Assembly: GCF_028875915.1 (NCBI RefSeq)
Contig: NZ_JAPEHW010000001.1
Coordinates: 62,001-126,000 of the forward strand
Direction of reading: 5' to 3'
Length of the DNA stretch: 64,000 nt
Origin: Pseudoalteromonas sp. G4
GTDB taxonomy: Bacteria > Pseudomonadota > Gammaproteobacteria > Enterobacterales > Alteromonadaceae
Part shown: one piece after another, positions 35,437 through 44,439 of the stretch
How positions within the stretch are numbered: position 1 is the first letter of the stretch
Layout of the letters: each line of letters starts with the position of its first letter
Notes under the pieces: model-generated
The model's database searches: none
Told to the model about the DNA's origin: nothing
Seen by the model: the letters and a program-made list of their open reading frames with translations, nothing else
Made by a program: the position numbers and the translations under genes

Positions 35437-36549
35437 TTAGCTAACTGTCGTTTGATTGCGTCCCGCTTGTTTTGAGGCATAAAGTGCCTTATCAGCAGTA
35501 TCTATATTTTCGTCTATAGAATTAGCTTCTTGAAATTGTGTTAATCCCACACTAATGGTTAATGGTCCATACAGTTTATCTTTTGACTGTTCGGTTACCG
35601 CATGACGAATGCGCTCTGCGATTTGAAAGGCAGCGTTACTATCAGTATTAGTCAAAAAAATAAAAAACTCTTCACCACCATAACGACAACTAATGTCGTA
35701 TTCGCGCGTGCAGTATTGTATTTGATCAGCAACGAGCTTAATTGCATCGTCTCCTTGTTGGTGACCATGTTGATCATTCACTTTTTTAAAGTGATCAATA
35801 TCTAACATTAACACCGAGCATGTTTGCTTATTGCGCTTAGCTAATGCCAATTGATTATTAACAAGATTGTAAACCGCTGTGCGATTATATAAGCCCGTTA
35901 ACGCGTCTTGTGTTGCTAAGGCTTTATATTTTAATGTGAGGTTGATCAGTTGGCTGGTGAATATAAACACCGTCAGAACCAAAATGAGCGATGAGAAATA
36001 AACAAGTGGATAATAAAAGTCTGTTTCAAAGTATTCACGGCGGCTAATACCACTGGGAAGATTATAGAGTTCATAAAATATTACTAACAGTAATATCACT
36101 AGGAAGATTGCTAACCCTTTATCTGCTTGGTTGGGATTTTCCGCTCTTACTAAGCTTATAAGTGAAATACAAAGACAAAAGGCCGAAAATGCCATGGTGT
36201 AAAAGACATGACTTTCATTAAACATCAGCGCACATGTAAACAGGATAAAAGAGGCCATGAGAAGGCGGCTAAGATTGCTACTACCGCTTTTCTTGCAGAT
36301 GGTTAGGCCAAAAAGTACAGACGTTATCGTGCCAAATATGTCCTCTAAGTACCAACCTGTATTTATTATTTCAAAAGGGGGCTGATTTAAAAAATAAAAG
36401 AACAATAAGGAGCTAATAAAGTAGCCAAAGAGGTAGGGTGTTTCTTTGTTGTCTTTCACAACTGAGCGTAAAATAAAAAGTGCGAAAATACAGGCGATGA
36501 TCTCGATAGTGGTACTCACACCCACTGTCTCTTGGTAACTAATACTCAT
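35437..36549 (-). CDS. Membrane diguanylate cyclase (GGDEF)
   Basis: 370 residues: about seven membrane helices (residues 10-205) and a GGDEF domain (about 212-370). The active site is RYGGEEF, the Mg/GTP Asp lies in LMLDIDHFKKVNDQHGH, and the inhibitory I-site is intact (REYD, five residues before GGEEF), so feedback inhibition is expected. It sits inside the phosphonate locus between phnW and the regulator gene, but nothing shows a functional link. Confidence 0.92.
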   Translation of the reverse strand: MSISYQETVGVSTTIEIIACIFALFILRSVVKDNKETPYLFGYFISSLLFFYFLNQPPFEIINTGWYLEDIFGTITSVLFGLTICKKSGSSNLSRLLMASFILFTCALMFNESHVFYTMAFSAFCLCISLISLVRAENPNQADKGLAIFLVILLLVIFYELYNLPSGISRREYFETDFYYPLVYFSSLILVLTVFIFTSQLINLTLKYKALATQDALTGLYNRTAVYNLVNNQLALAKRNKQTCSVLMLDIDHFKKVNDQHGHQQGDDAIKLVADQIQYCTREYDISCRYGGEEFFIFLTNTDSNAAFQIAERIRHAVTEQSKDKLYGPLTISVGLTQFQEANSIDENIDTADKALYASKQAGRNQTTVS

Positions 36550-36667
36550 TCATTCTGCCGCTGTGTAATTAATAGTCTGAGTTTATTAAAAATTCAACAG
36601 AATTAAAATGTTGGTTACAAAATTAATGGTAAATCTTAAATAACTTGAAGCCAACTTAATTGGTTTT

Positions 36668-37320
36668 TTATTGGCCAATTACAATCATTTCAATGGCATC
36701 ATGTAGCCAGTATTCAATGTTGTAATCGATTAAAATACCGCTTGTTTCATAACGCTGACGAATCACTTTTAAACACGGCGCGCCGCTATTTTTTTCAAGG
36801 CTTTTTGCAACATCATCTGGCAGAACGGTAACACTTATTACGCATTCTTCGTTGTTAATATTCACATGATAATGTGAGGTCATAATGGTGGTGATTGAGC
36901 CATTGAGCGGTTGTGATTCTAAATCATCAAAACGGCTGGCATCGCAGTTAATCTGCTCAAACATAATGGGTCGGCCATCAAGGCTGCGAACACGCTCGAT
37001 TTTATATAACGTATCTCCACTAAAGTGCTGGTTAAGCGACAGATTTTCTTGTTTCTCGATACTCAATACATGGGTGTTTGGCGTAAAGCCTTGCTCTTGC
37101 GCTAATTGATAAAAATTAACCTTAGTAGCAGGTCGCCACTTAAGTTTATTGGGTGTAACAAACCAGCCGCGACGTTTTTTAATGCTTCACGCACAGTAAT
37201 ACGAGTAGAGTTAAAATGTTCTTGCAGCGTGCGCTCAGATGGCAGTTTATCACCAATAGCAAGTTCACCATTGGCGATATGTGTTTGAATATACTTTTGT
37301 ATTTTTTGATATAGCAACAT
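36668..37320 (-). pseudogene. GntR/HutC-family regulator (UTRA domain), broken by internal deletion
   Basis: The 5' part (from 37320) encodes a GntR winged helix: KIQKYIQTHIANGELAIGDK, LPSERTLQEHFNSTRITVRE. After REAL the frame runs into nonsense and stops near 37102. The UTRA domain continues in another frame: KKRRGWFVTPNKLKWRPATK, NFYQLAQEQGFTPNTHVLSI, then GDTLYKIERVRSLDGRPIMF down to 36668. Relatives have about 12 residues (of the LEAEGLIYR kind) between REAL and RRGWFVTP; these are missing and the reading frame shifts. So a deletion of about 35 bp, not divisible by three, has inactivated it. By location it should be the AEP-responsive regulator (PhnR-like). Confidence 0.85.
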
Positions 37321-37351
37321 AGAAAGCGGCTTTTAAAATCTGCAGAAAACG

Positions 37352-37385
37352 AGGCCTATGCTATTAGGCCTAAGAAATATGTCAA
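37352..37385 (-). promoter_or_regulatory. Promoter with inverted repeat before the GntR gene
   Basis: On the minus strand TTGACA (37385-37380), 16 bp, TAGCAT (37363-37358). A perfect repeat AGGCCTA-N6-TAGGCCT (37352-37371) overlaps the -10. It could be an operator or a hairpin ending the upstream FAD gene transcript. It differs from the TCTGG motif. Confidence 0.5.
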
Positions 37386-37401
37386 GCGTATGAATCGCGC
37401 G

Positions 37402-38811
37402 TTAATTTGTATCTGCTTTTGCAGCAGCACCGGAAAGCTTAGCTAAGTAATTATCGAGTTTAGATGGTGCTAAATTATTATCCTCTGCGCGCTCTTTTCG
37501 CCTGATGCCGTTGCGAATGACATAAGCGCCAAGTGTTCGAAAGGGCTCGATGGGAAGACGTTCAAGCTTTTGGTTTACAAGGCCACACTTTTGCCATTCA
37601 TCGTTCGTATTTAAAAGCATAGACGCAAGAATTTGCCCGCCTAAATAGGATTGCACCACACCATTACCCGAATAACCTGCTGCAACCACTACATTTTTAT
37701 CGCTCTCTTGGAAAAATGGAAAGCCGCTTACGCTGCGATCCGATGGGCCTGTCCAGGTGCGGTCAATTTCAAAGCCATGATCGCCAAAGAAATAATTAAG
37801 TGAGTGTTGTAGCTCAGCTTGATATTGGCTGGGTGCGTTGAATTTATCACTCATCTGATTGGCAAAACTAAAATAGTTACCGCCTTTACCTAGCATTAAA
37901 CGACCATCGATTGTTGTGCGGTAATAATTAACAAAGATACGCGAATCGATCACTGCTGCACCATGGTTAAGATTAAGTGTTTTTAGCCTTTCAGGCATAG
38001 GTTTAGTTATCACCATATCGGATGATACCAACACAACATTTCTTGAAAATTGTGGCATTAAACTTGGTAACCAAGCATTGACAGCAAATAACAATTTTTC
38101 AGTATTAAGGGTTTTTATTGAATGATTTTTATCGCTATAACTAGCGCTAATAGTCTCTTCTTGTTTTGCCTTTGCGTGGGAAATATAACGAGTAGATTCA
38201 CTTATTATTATGCCCATTTCAATAGCAATACGGCGTAGCCCACGAACCAGTTTAGCCGGTTGCACACTGCCAGCGTGAGGTGAAAAGAGCGCCTGTTGAT
38301 TCTGCCGTGATCCAGTATGTTTTAGCTGCTCTTTATTTACCACTTGCCATTGATTAAGCGAAACACTGTCAAGGGCATTAAGACAGGGTGTAAGCACATC
38401 TTGCTGCGCAGCATTGGATGCAGTGATATAACAGCCATCAACACGTAAATCACAGTCAATATTATGTTCTTTTGCGAATTTGGATATTGCATGAACGGCG
38501 TTTTCAGATTGTTGCACTAGCCACTTGGCTTGTGACTCACCAAAGCGTTTTTTCAAACTTAAATACTTGGTTGACCACGTCAGCATGGCGCCGCCATTTC
38601 GACCCGAAGCACCTTGGCCACATAAATCTTTTTCAAGGATCACAATACGCGTTTTTGGCGCGCGTTGTTTTATGGTTATTGCCGTCCAAAGTCCGGTAAA
38701 TCCGCCACCAATAATCGCAATGTCATAAGGGTTTTCATCAATACTAGCCGAAGAAACAGAGGTTGTTTCTTCAGCCATTGCTTGATCAAACCAAAAGGGT
38801 TGATACGTCAT
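37402..38811 (-). CDS. FAD-dependent oxidoreductase (DAO family) of the phosphonate locus
   Basis: 469 residues. The FAD-binding Rossmann motif is DIAIIGGGFTGLWTAITIKQ (about residues 30-49), with GQGASGRNGGAMLTW (about 66-80) typical of D-amino-acid-oxidase/GlcD-type flavoenzymes, and a C-terminal FAD segment VVVAAGYSGNGVVQSYLGGQ. The start overlaps the phnX stop by one base, so it is translationally coupled. Flavoenzymes of this family recur in AEP gene clusters and, as I recall, some oxidise N-methyl-AEP or AEP to phosphonoacetaldehyde. Such a reaction would feed PhnX; the substrate here is inferred. Confidence 0.88.
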   Translation of the reverse strand: MTYQPFWFDQAMAEETTSVSSASIDENPYDIAIIGGGFTGLWTAITIKQRAPKTRIVILEKDLCGQGASGRNGGAMLTWSTKYLSLKKRFGESQAKWLVQQSENAVHAISKFAKEHNIDCDLRVDGCYITASNAAQQDVLTPCLNALDSVSLNQWQVVNKEQLKHTGSRQNQQALFSPHAGSVQPAKLVRGLRRIAIEMGIIISESTRYISHAKAKQEETISASYSDKNHSIKTLNTEKLLFAVNAWLPSLMPQFSRNVVLVSSDMVITKPMPERLKTLNLNHGAAVIDSRIFVNYYRTTIDGRLMLGKGGNYFSFANQMSDKFNAPSQYQAELQHSLNYFFGDHGFEIDRTWTGPSDRSVSGFPFFQESDKNVVVAAGYSGNGVVQSYLGGQILASMLLNTNDEWQKCGLVNQKLERLPIEPFRTLGAYVIRNGIRRKERAEDNNLAPSKLDNYLAKLSGAAAKADTN

Positions 38812-39620
38812 TAAGGGCGTTCGCCTCTTGCTAATCGTGCATTAATCTCAAAAAGTACCGGTTCAATATCGGCTAAGCTATTAATCACGAAATGAGCACC
38901 TGCACTTGATAATTGGGCATATGCTTCGCGTGTTAAATCGCTTTGCTCACTTGCTGATAATGCTTGCCACTCTTCCTCACTTTTGCCCACAGCATTGCCC
39001 GTCAGTGCTACACCCACTGTCCACATGCCCGCATTTAATCCTTCCAAAATACCGGGGACTGAGTCATCGACTTTTACACAGTGATTAACTGAATTAATCG
39101 CAAGCTTGTTAACATTTTCCAATGCCATCCAAGGACCGGGGCGAGAGCCCGCTGTTAACTCGTCACTTGCAACGCAGTAATCAGGGCGATAGCCGTGCTC
39201 AGCTGCGGCAATTTCAAGTTCGGTCATAACTTCGCGCGGGTAGCCTGAACAGCTGCCGATTTTGACTCCTTTTGCTTGTAAGCGTTGGAGCACTGGTAGC
39301 ACACCTTCGATAGGTGCTGAGCGATCCGCAACTTTGGCTTTTTGCAGCGGCATAAAGGTTTGGTAAATATGGTCAATTTGCTCGGTGGTCATTGCCTTAC
39401 CAAACTGTTCACACCAACGGCGTTTAACACTGTCGAGCTTGCCAAGTGATTCGATATGATCCCATTTACCCATGCCCATTGGAATTCGTGCTTCTTCGAG
39501 CGTGATGTCAAAATCATAAGCCGATTTAAACGCTTCAACAAAGATGGTAGTGGGTGCAATTGAGCCATAGTCAACAACGGTGCCAGCCCAATCGAGAATA
39601 AGCGCTTCTACTTGTTTCAT
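38811..39620 (-). CDS. phnX: Phosphonoacetaldehyde hydrolase (phosphonatase)
   Basis: 269 residues, HAD superfamily. Nucleophile Asp10 lies in LILDWAGTVVDYGS and the Schiff-base Lys52 in MGMGKWDHIESL, both characteristic of PhnX. Later HAD motifs are KIGSCSGYPREV and CVKVDDSVPGILEGLNAGM. It cleaves the C-P bond of phosphonoacetaldehyde to acetaldehyde and phosphate in the cytoplasm. It lies 9 bp after the MFS gene and overlaps the FAD gene, forming an operon. Confidence 0.95.
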   Translation of the reverse strand: MKQVEALILDWAGTVVDYGSIAPTTIFVEAFKSAYDFDITLEEARIPMGMGKWDHIESLGKLDSVKRRWCEQFGKAMTTEQIDHIYQTFMPLQKAKVADRSAPIEGVLPVLQRLQAKGVKIGSCSGYPREVMTELEIAAAEHGYRPDYCVASDELTAGSRPGPWMALENVNKLAINSVNHCVKVDDSVPGILEGLNAGMWTVGVALTGNAVGKSEEEWQALSASEQSDLTREAYAQLSSAGAHFVINSLADIEPVLFEINARLARGERP

Positions 39621-39629
39621 AAATAGTCC

Positions 39630-40955
39630 TTAATGAGTTGGTGCGAGCGACTTAGCATTAAGTGCTCGTTTAGAGGTGTATTTGTTAGATAAAATAATGC
39701 TGAAGTAGCAAAGGGAGCTGATGACCAATACGCTTGCAACCGCACAGATCCAGTAACTGGTAGCAATAAAGTAGCTCAGCCATGACAGCTCAGGCTCGGC
39801 AAAGGTGCGATACAGCAAAATACTGACCGAGCCGATATATCCTGCAGAATCAGCTAAATAGAGTAGAAAACCCACATTGGCAACACCGCCCACGGCGGCA
39901 ATCATGCGGTCGAATAAAAAGCAGTTGTAGGGGATATACGCGATATAAAGCCCTGCGCCAAGTAACACCATCCAGGCTTTGGCATCTAATAGGCCCAATT
40001 CAAAACCATAAGTGCTGGCACCAAGTAACAATGTACCAAATAAGATAAAACCATGATTAACTAAAAACGCGGTTTTGTTGTTTTTAATCAGTACCATCAT
40101 GGCAAGGGCAATCAGCACGATAAATGAAATGCGAATGCCTGCGTAAGCAAAAATGGTTGGCTCTTCGCCATAACCTAACGCCATCCACAGCTCTGCTTGA
40201 AAGTTATCTAAAAAGTCACGAAAGCCTGTGAAAAGTAAAAAGCTTAAAACGAGCGCTGTAATACCAAACCAATATTGTTTAAAGAAATTAAACCGTGCTT
40301 TACCATCCATTGGTGTGCGTTTTTGCCTTGCAGCAATATCGCTTTGATCAGGTTTTGGAATGGCGTTTAAACACACAACACTGAGCAGCAATAAGGGTAA
40401 AAAGAGTAGGCCAGTTAGGGCAGGCATCCATAACTCTGAAACGCCTAGGTTGTTGGTAATAAAGCGGCCAACGGTTTTCACAACACCGGATGATAAAATA
40501 AAGGTGATACTTAAAATGGCACCGAGGATTTCGGTGGTGCGTCTACCTTCTAAATAACTAAAGACGACCCCCCAAATCATGCCAAGAGATAAACCATTAA
40601 AAAATAGGCAAATAATGTTTAGGCCAATTGGCAATAGTGCAAATAACACCAGCGAGATCTCTGCGCCTAAGATCATTAAAATTATGGCTTTGGCTCGCTG
40701 ATTAGATTGCATTTCGGAAATCACTTTTACACCGATAAATTTTGCTAGCATGTAACCAAATACCTGGCTTAATACTAGCGCCACTTTAAAGCTTACAAGC
40801 CAGTTTTCTTGCTCAAATGCAAGATAGCTTGATGCGGCAAATGGCTTTCGAAATGCGTACATACAAAAATAAGTCATAAAGGCAGCTGAGGCTGCGAATA
40901 ATACGAACGCGGGGCCTTGTGTCTTTTGTAACCAGTTAGCATTTTTAAACAACAT
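39630..40955 (-). CDS. MFS-like transporter (DUF5690 type), probable phosphonate importer
   Basis: 441 residues with about 12 membrane helices. The N-terminal segment FMTYFCMYAFRKPFAASSY is the hallmark of the DUF5690 branch of the major facilitators and resembles the glycerol-3-phosphate/hexose-phosphate antiporter group. First gene of an operon with phnX and the FAD enzyme. Because no phnSTUV or phnCDE ABC importer is present, this is the likely inner-membrane route for AEP or a derivative (inference). Two hairpins lie between it and the TonB receptor gene upstream. Confidence 0.85.
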   Translation of the reverse strand: MLFKNANWLQKTQGPAFVLFAASAAFMTYFCMYAFRKPFAASSYLAFEQENWLVSFKVALVLSQVFGYMLAKFIGVKVISEMQSNQRAKAIILMILGAEISLVLFALLPIGLNIICLFFNGLSLGMIWGVVFSYLEGRRTTEILGAILSITFILSSGVVKTVGRFITNNLGVSELWMPALTGLLFLPLLLLSVVCLNAIPKPDQSDIAARQKRTPMDGKARFNFFKQYWFGITALVLSFLLFTGFRDFLDNFQAELWMALGYGEEPTIFAYAGIRISFIVLIALAMMVLIKNNKTAFLVNHGFILFGTLLLGASTYGFELGLLDAKAWMVLLGAGLYIAYIPYNCFLFDRMIAAVGGVANVGFLLYLADSAGYIGSVSILLYRTFAEPELSWLSYFIATSYWICAVASVLVISSLCYFSIILSNKYTSKRALNAKSLAPTH

Positions 40956-40975
40956 AATACGTCTCGACTGCGTTT

Positions 40976-41010
40976 GAAAAAGGGTGCAAAGCAGGTGCTT
41001 TGCAACCTCG
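40976..41010 (-). terminator. Hairpin plus T-run just before the MFS-phnX operon
   Basis: Minus-strand AGGTTGCAAAGC-ACCT-GCTTTGCACCCT with one mismatch, followed by TTTTT. It ends about 20 bases before the MFS start. It could be a terminator for upstream transcripts or an attenuator in the operon leader. Confidence 0.65.
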
Positions 41011-41151
41011 GTACTATCAACAAATCAGTGTTAATTTAGGGCAATTTATTCGGGAACCCATTGTGATAGTGTTCTGTGAACTTAATGTGTAACCAAAGGG
41101 GTTAAGTTTGCACTGTGATGCACCCTTACCCCTGTTAGCTTTTTCGCGTTA

Positions 41152-41180
41152 AAAACATTCGTTAAAACTTCGTTTTAACG
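41152..41180 (-). terminator. Terminator of the TonB receptor gene
   Basis: Minus-strand CGTTAAAAC-GAA-GTTTTAACG (9-bp perfect stem) followed by AATGTTTTT, directly after the receptor stop codon. Confidence 0.75.
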
Positions 41181-41184
41181 TTTG

Positions 41185-43989
41185 TTAGAAACGATAATTA
41201 AGGCCGAGCATGCCGCGAATACCGTAGTATTCAACTTGCAATGGACGACCTTGCTGACCTTGGTAATACATTAAGGGTTCGTTAGTTAAGTTATTAATCT
41301 CAAGGTAAACCATGGCATCGTCATTAATTTGATACGAGGTAGTGAAGTCAACGCTGGTATAGTCACCGTAGTAACTGTCGCTTTGTTTATCACTGCCGTG
41401 CTCTTCAATGTATTCGCCTTTGTGGTTCACAGCTAAACGCGCAGCAAAGAATGTGTTGTCGTAGTAAAGGGTAATGTTAAATAATTCATCGGCTTGGCGA
41501 GGGATGCTAACGACGTCATCGCGCTCTGGGATGGTCATTTCTGAATCCATAAAAGTCGCATTTGCCATTACCCCAAAGTTCTCAAGGCTTGGCGCGATAA
41601 AACCAAAATCACGATTAAACGCAAGTTCTAATCCCACTAACGATGCGTTGTCGCCATTTTCTGGTCGAATTAAATTAACGCCTTCACGGCCGTTGTAACT
41701 GCCAATGGAACTGCTTTGGAAGATTGGATCTTCAATATCTTTATAGAACACACCGGCTGACACTAAACCAAGGCGGTCAAAGTAATGTTCAAACATCACA
41801 TCAATGTTGTTTGAATAGGTTGGATCGAGTTCTGGGTTACCTGAAAACAGTTGGTTATCTGCTTCTAGGTAAGTTGCACCTGGTGATAATGAGCCAAAAT
41901 CCGGACGGGCAAAAGTGCGCGTGAGCGCTAAACGCCAATTGGTCATATCACTCATTTTATACGTGATATTGAGCGATGGCAGCACAGAGAGATAATCATT
42001 CTCGGCCTTACTTTCAACCACTTTGTCTTGATCGGCAAGATAGGTAAAGCCCGATACTTCGGTATCGGTTTGGGTTAAACGCAGGCCACCAAGTATTTCG
42101 ATTTGTTCATTTGCTTGCCATGTTGCCATAGCGTAAATACTGGCATGTTGCTCGTTTACATCAAAGTTACGACCAAGGGCGCCACCATTTGAAATAAGCG
42201 CTGATTCACCAGCATCGAGCTTAAATTTATTACGGTTTTGTGTCCAAAACTGTGCTAACGCATCCGTGGAAGCCACTTGAGAGAACTGGCTTGCGTAATC
42301 AATGCTGAGTTCGTTTAAGTAATCATTTCGACCTGGTTGGTCGCTTAACGCAAAGTCAGCAAGGGTAGGCGCATCGCCGTAGTTCTCACTATCCCATGCG
42401 TAAAATTCATCAGCAAATTCGGCAACGCGCTCTTTATCACGGTACTTCACACCGAATTTAAGTAATAAGCTGTTATCTAGTTGCCAGTCAAAATCACTGC
42501 TGAAAACGATTTTGTCTTTTTCATTAACGAATACCTTGTAGAGCTCTACCCATGCAAGCTTGGTATCGCTTGGTGACATTTGAAAACCATTTGGCAAGTG
42601 GTTACTGATGGCATTCCATGGGTCACTGCCGCCGTCCACTTCGTTGTAGGCATAGTTTTTACCTGTGCCACGGTCTTCAAGGCCAACATAGCCAACGTTC
42701 TTTTGGTCAAAACGTACAATAAAGTAACTATTGTCTTCACCATTTGGCATATCGCCGTAGCGGAACTCATTTTCGTAACTCGACAGTGACCAAGAAAGTG
42801 TTTTATCAAAACCAAAATAATGTTCACCAGCAAGTTCACCGCCACGCATTTCGGTGATAAGTTCATTGCGAATGTGCTGTACTTCAACGCGGTCTTTGTC
42901 AAAGCGCATACGATGTTTGTAATGGGTTTCATCGTCGATTAAGGTACCGTACATTGCGCTGGCACTGACTTTACCCTGATCTAAGGTGTACTCTAAAGAG
43001 CCATTTAAACCGTAGGTTTCGCGTGTGCCTGTGTAGTCTCGAAGCTCTAAACGACGAATACCAATACCATCATTTCCGCGACGAGGTTCAAAGTTATCCG
43101 TCGCCCAATCACGTTTCCATGCAGTGGCATTAATTAGATAACCGAGTTTGTCATCGGCTACACGGTCGCCATATAGCACACTCGCAGAGTAGTTAGTGCC
43201 TTCGGCAAGTTCATTTGCACCCAGCGCAATATTGGTATTTAAGGTAAATTCGTCAGGGGCTTTTTTGGTGATGAAATTAACGTTACCACCAATTGCATCA
43301 CCTTCCATATCCGGTGTTATGGCTTTTGATACTTCAACAAATTCAATGAGTTCACTTGGAAAGAAATCAAATGCGGTAGCACGGCTGGTGGTTTCTTCTT
43401 CAGCGGTTGGTAAGCGATTACCATTAATTGATGCTGAGCTCCATTGTGATGGTAAACCGCGCACAGCTACAAAACGGCCTTCACCTTGGTCGCGCTCAAT
43501 GGAAATCCCCGGAATACGCTGTACTGCTTCTGCTGCATTTCGGTCTGGTAATTTGCCAATGCCGTCACTTGATATCACATTGATAATATTGCTGGCATTT
43601 TTTTGGCTGTTAGCTGCAGCCATTTCGCCACGTTGAATTTGACCAATCGCAACCACTTCTTCAATTTCATTGTTGGTGTTGTTTGCATTGAGGAAAATGG
43701 TTTCAAGTACTTTCATTTCATCATCTTTAACAGAAACGCTCAGTAACTTTGTTTGGTAACCCATATAATTAACTTCCAGTTGATACGTACCCGGTGTTAA
43801 TTTAGGAAGTTCAAAGCGGCCATTAAAGTCGGTAACGGCACTGTTATTAGTACCAACGACTTTCACCATGGCACCTGGCAGTGTTGCATGTTGATCTTTT
43901 ACAACGCCTGTCAGTTTTGCTTCGGCGGCAAAAATGTGGGGGCTTGTTATCAGCAGTATACTGGCGGCAATACGCGATATATTTTTCAT
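41185..43989 (-). CDS. TonB-dependent outer-membrane receptor of the phosphonate locus
   Basis: 934 residues: signal peptide (cleavage near IFAAEA), CarboxypepD_reg-like domain (about 27-105, GVVKDQHATLPGAMVKVVGT), plug domain (about 125-255: ISSDGIGKLPDRNAAEAVQR, GRFVAVRGLP, GDAIGGNVNFITKKAP) and a long beta barrel ending in an aromatic (LGLNYRF). The plug pattern belongs to the TonB-Xanth-Caul group (TIGR01782), which often imports carbohydrates or other large ligands. The operator palindrome 30 bp upstream matches the one at phnW, so the ligand is probably an AEP-containing compound (inference). Confidence 0.9.
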   Translation of the reverse strand: MKNISRIAASILLITSPHIFAAEAKLTGVVKDQHATLPGAMVKVVGTNNSAVTDFNGRFELPKLTPGTYQLEVNYMGYQTKLLSVSVKDDEMKVLETIFLNANNTNNEIEEVVAIGQIQRGEMAAANSQKNASNIINVISSDGIGKLPDRNAAEAVQRIPGISIERDQGEGRFVAVRGLPSQWSSASINGNRLPTAEEETTSRATAFDFFPSELIEFVEVSKAITPDMEGDAIGGNVNFITKKAPDEFTLNTNIALGANELAEGTNYSASVLYGDRVADDKLGYLINATAWKRDWATDNFEPRRGNDGIGIRRLELRDYTGTRETYGLNGSLEYTLDQGKVSASAMYGTLIDDETHYKHRMRFDKDRVEVQHIRNELITEMRGGELAGEHYFGFDKTLSWSLSSYENEFRYGDMPNGEDNSYFIVRFDQKNVGYVGLEDRGTGKNYAYNEVDGGSDPWNAISNHLPNGFQMSPSDTKLAWVELYKVFVNEKDKIVFSSDFDWQLDNSLLLKFGVKYRDKERVAEFADEFYAWDSENYGDAPTLADFALSDQPGRNDYLNELSIDYASQFSQVASTDALAQFWTQNRNKFKLDAGESALISNGGALGRNFDVNEQHASIYAMATWQANEQIEILGGLRLTQTDTEVSGFTYLADQDKVVESKAENDYLSVLPSLNITYKMSDMTNWRLALTRTFARPDFGSLSPGATYLEADNQLFSGNPELDPTYSNNIDVMFEHYFDRLGLVSAGVFYKDIEDPIFQSSSIGSYNGREGVNLIRPENGDNASLVGLELAFNRDFGFIAPSLENFGVMANATFMDSEMTIPERDDVVSIPRQADELFNITLYYDNTFFAARLAVNHKGEYIEEHGSDKQSDSYYGDYTSVDFTTSYQINDDAMVYLEINNLTNEPLMYYQGQQGRPLQVEYYGIRGMLGLNYRF

Positions 43990-44017
43990 GTTAAGGCTTC
44001 TCAGTTAGTAAAATTAT

Positions 44018-44034
44018 TATGGTCTAGACCAGAA
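44018..44034 (-). promoter_or_regulatory. Palindromic operator upstream of the TonB receptor gene
   Basis: TGGTCTAGACCA is a perfect 12-base palindrome (44020-44031). Read on the minus strand as TCTGGTCTAGACCA it matches the phnW operator TCTGGACTATACCA at 12 of 14 positions. About 30 bp before the start codon, overlapping a possible -10 (CATAAT). Confidence 0.7.
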
Positions 44035-44115
44035 ACTGAAAAACAGTCTAACGAGGGTTTTTTACAAATCGGTTACGCTTGTGTGAAAAATAGAAAATCG
44101 ACTGAGTTTTTTATT

Positions 44116-44312
44116 TAACCTGAACTTGGGATAAGAAGTTAACTAACAATTTTTAATACATATATATTTTTATTTAAGCCTTCTAGCTTGATAATTTTTC
44201 TTAGTACAAGGCAAATTTGTGCGTCAATAGCGAGTCTATTGCAAACAAATTTAACGCAGTAATAAGTAAAAGTAGCTGCTAGAAAGTAATTTGTTATTCC
44301 TAGCTCAGGTTA
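44116..44312. repeat. Short dispersed repeat with terminal inverted repeats (MITE-like), full copy
   Basis: 197 bp bounded by TAACCTGAACTTGGGATAA and, inverted, TAACCTGAGCTAGGAATAA (16 of 19 match). No gene inside. Its left end (AAGAAGTTAACT-N2-CAATTTTT) and right end (GCTCAGGT) recur in a shortened copy at 62521-62571. It sits about 85 bp upstream of the TonB receptor operator. The rest of the 43990-44439 gap shows nothing else. Confidence 0.6.
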
Positions 44313-44439
44313 TTTAATACATTGATTTTAAATAGATAAATTCAAGCAGTGACAAAGGACGTAGGTTGTAACTGCTTGTTAGGAATTTTTTTAGAGTCTT
44401 CCAGCAAAGTGAAACAGCAAAAAAGCCTTATTAGATTTG

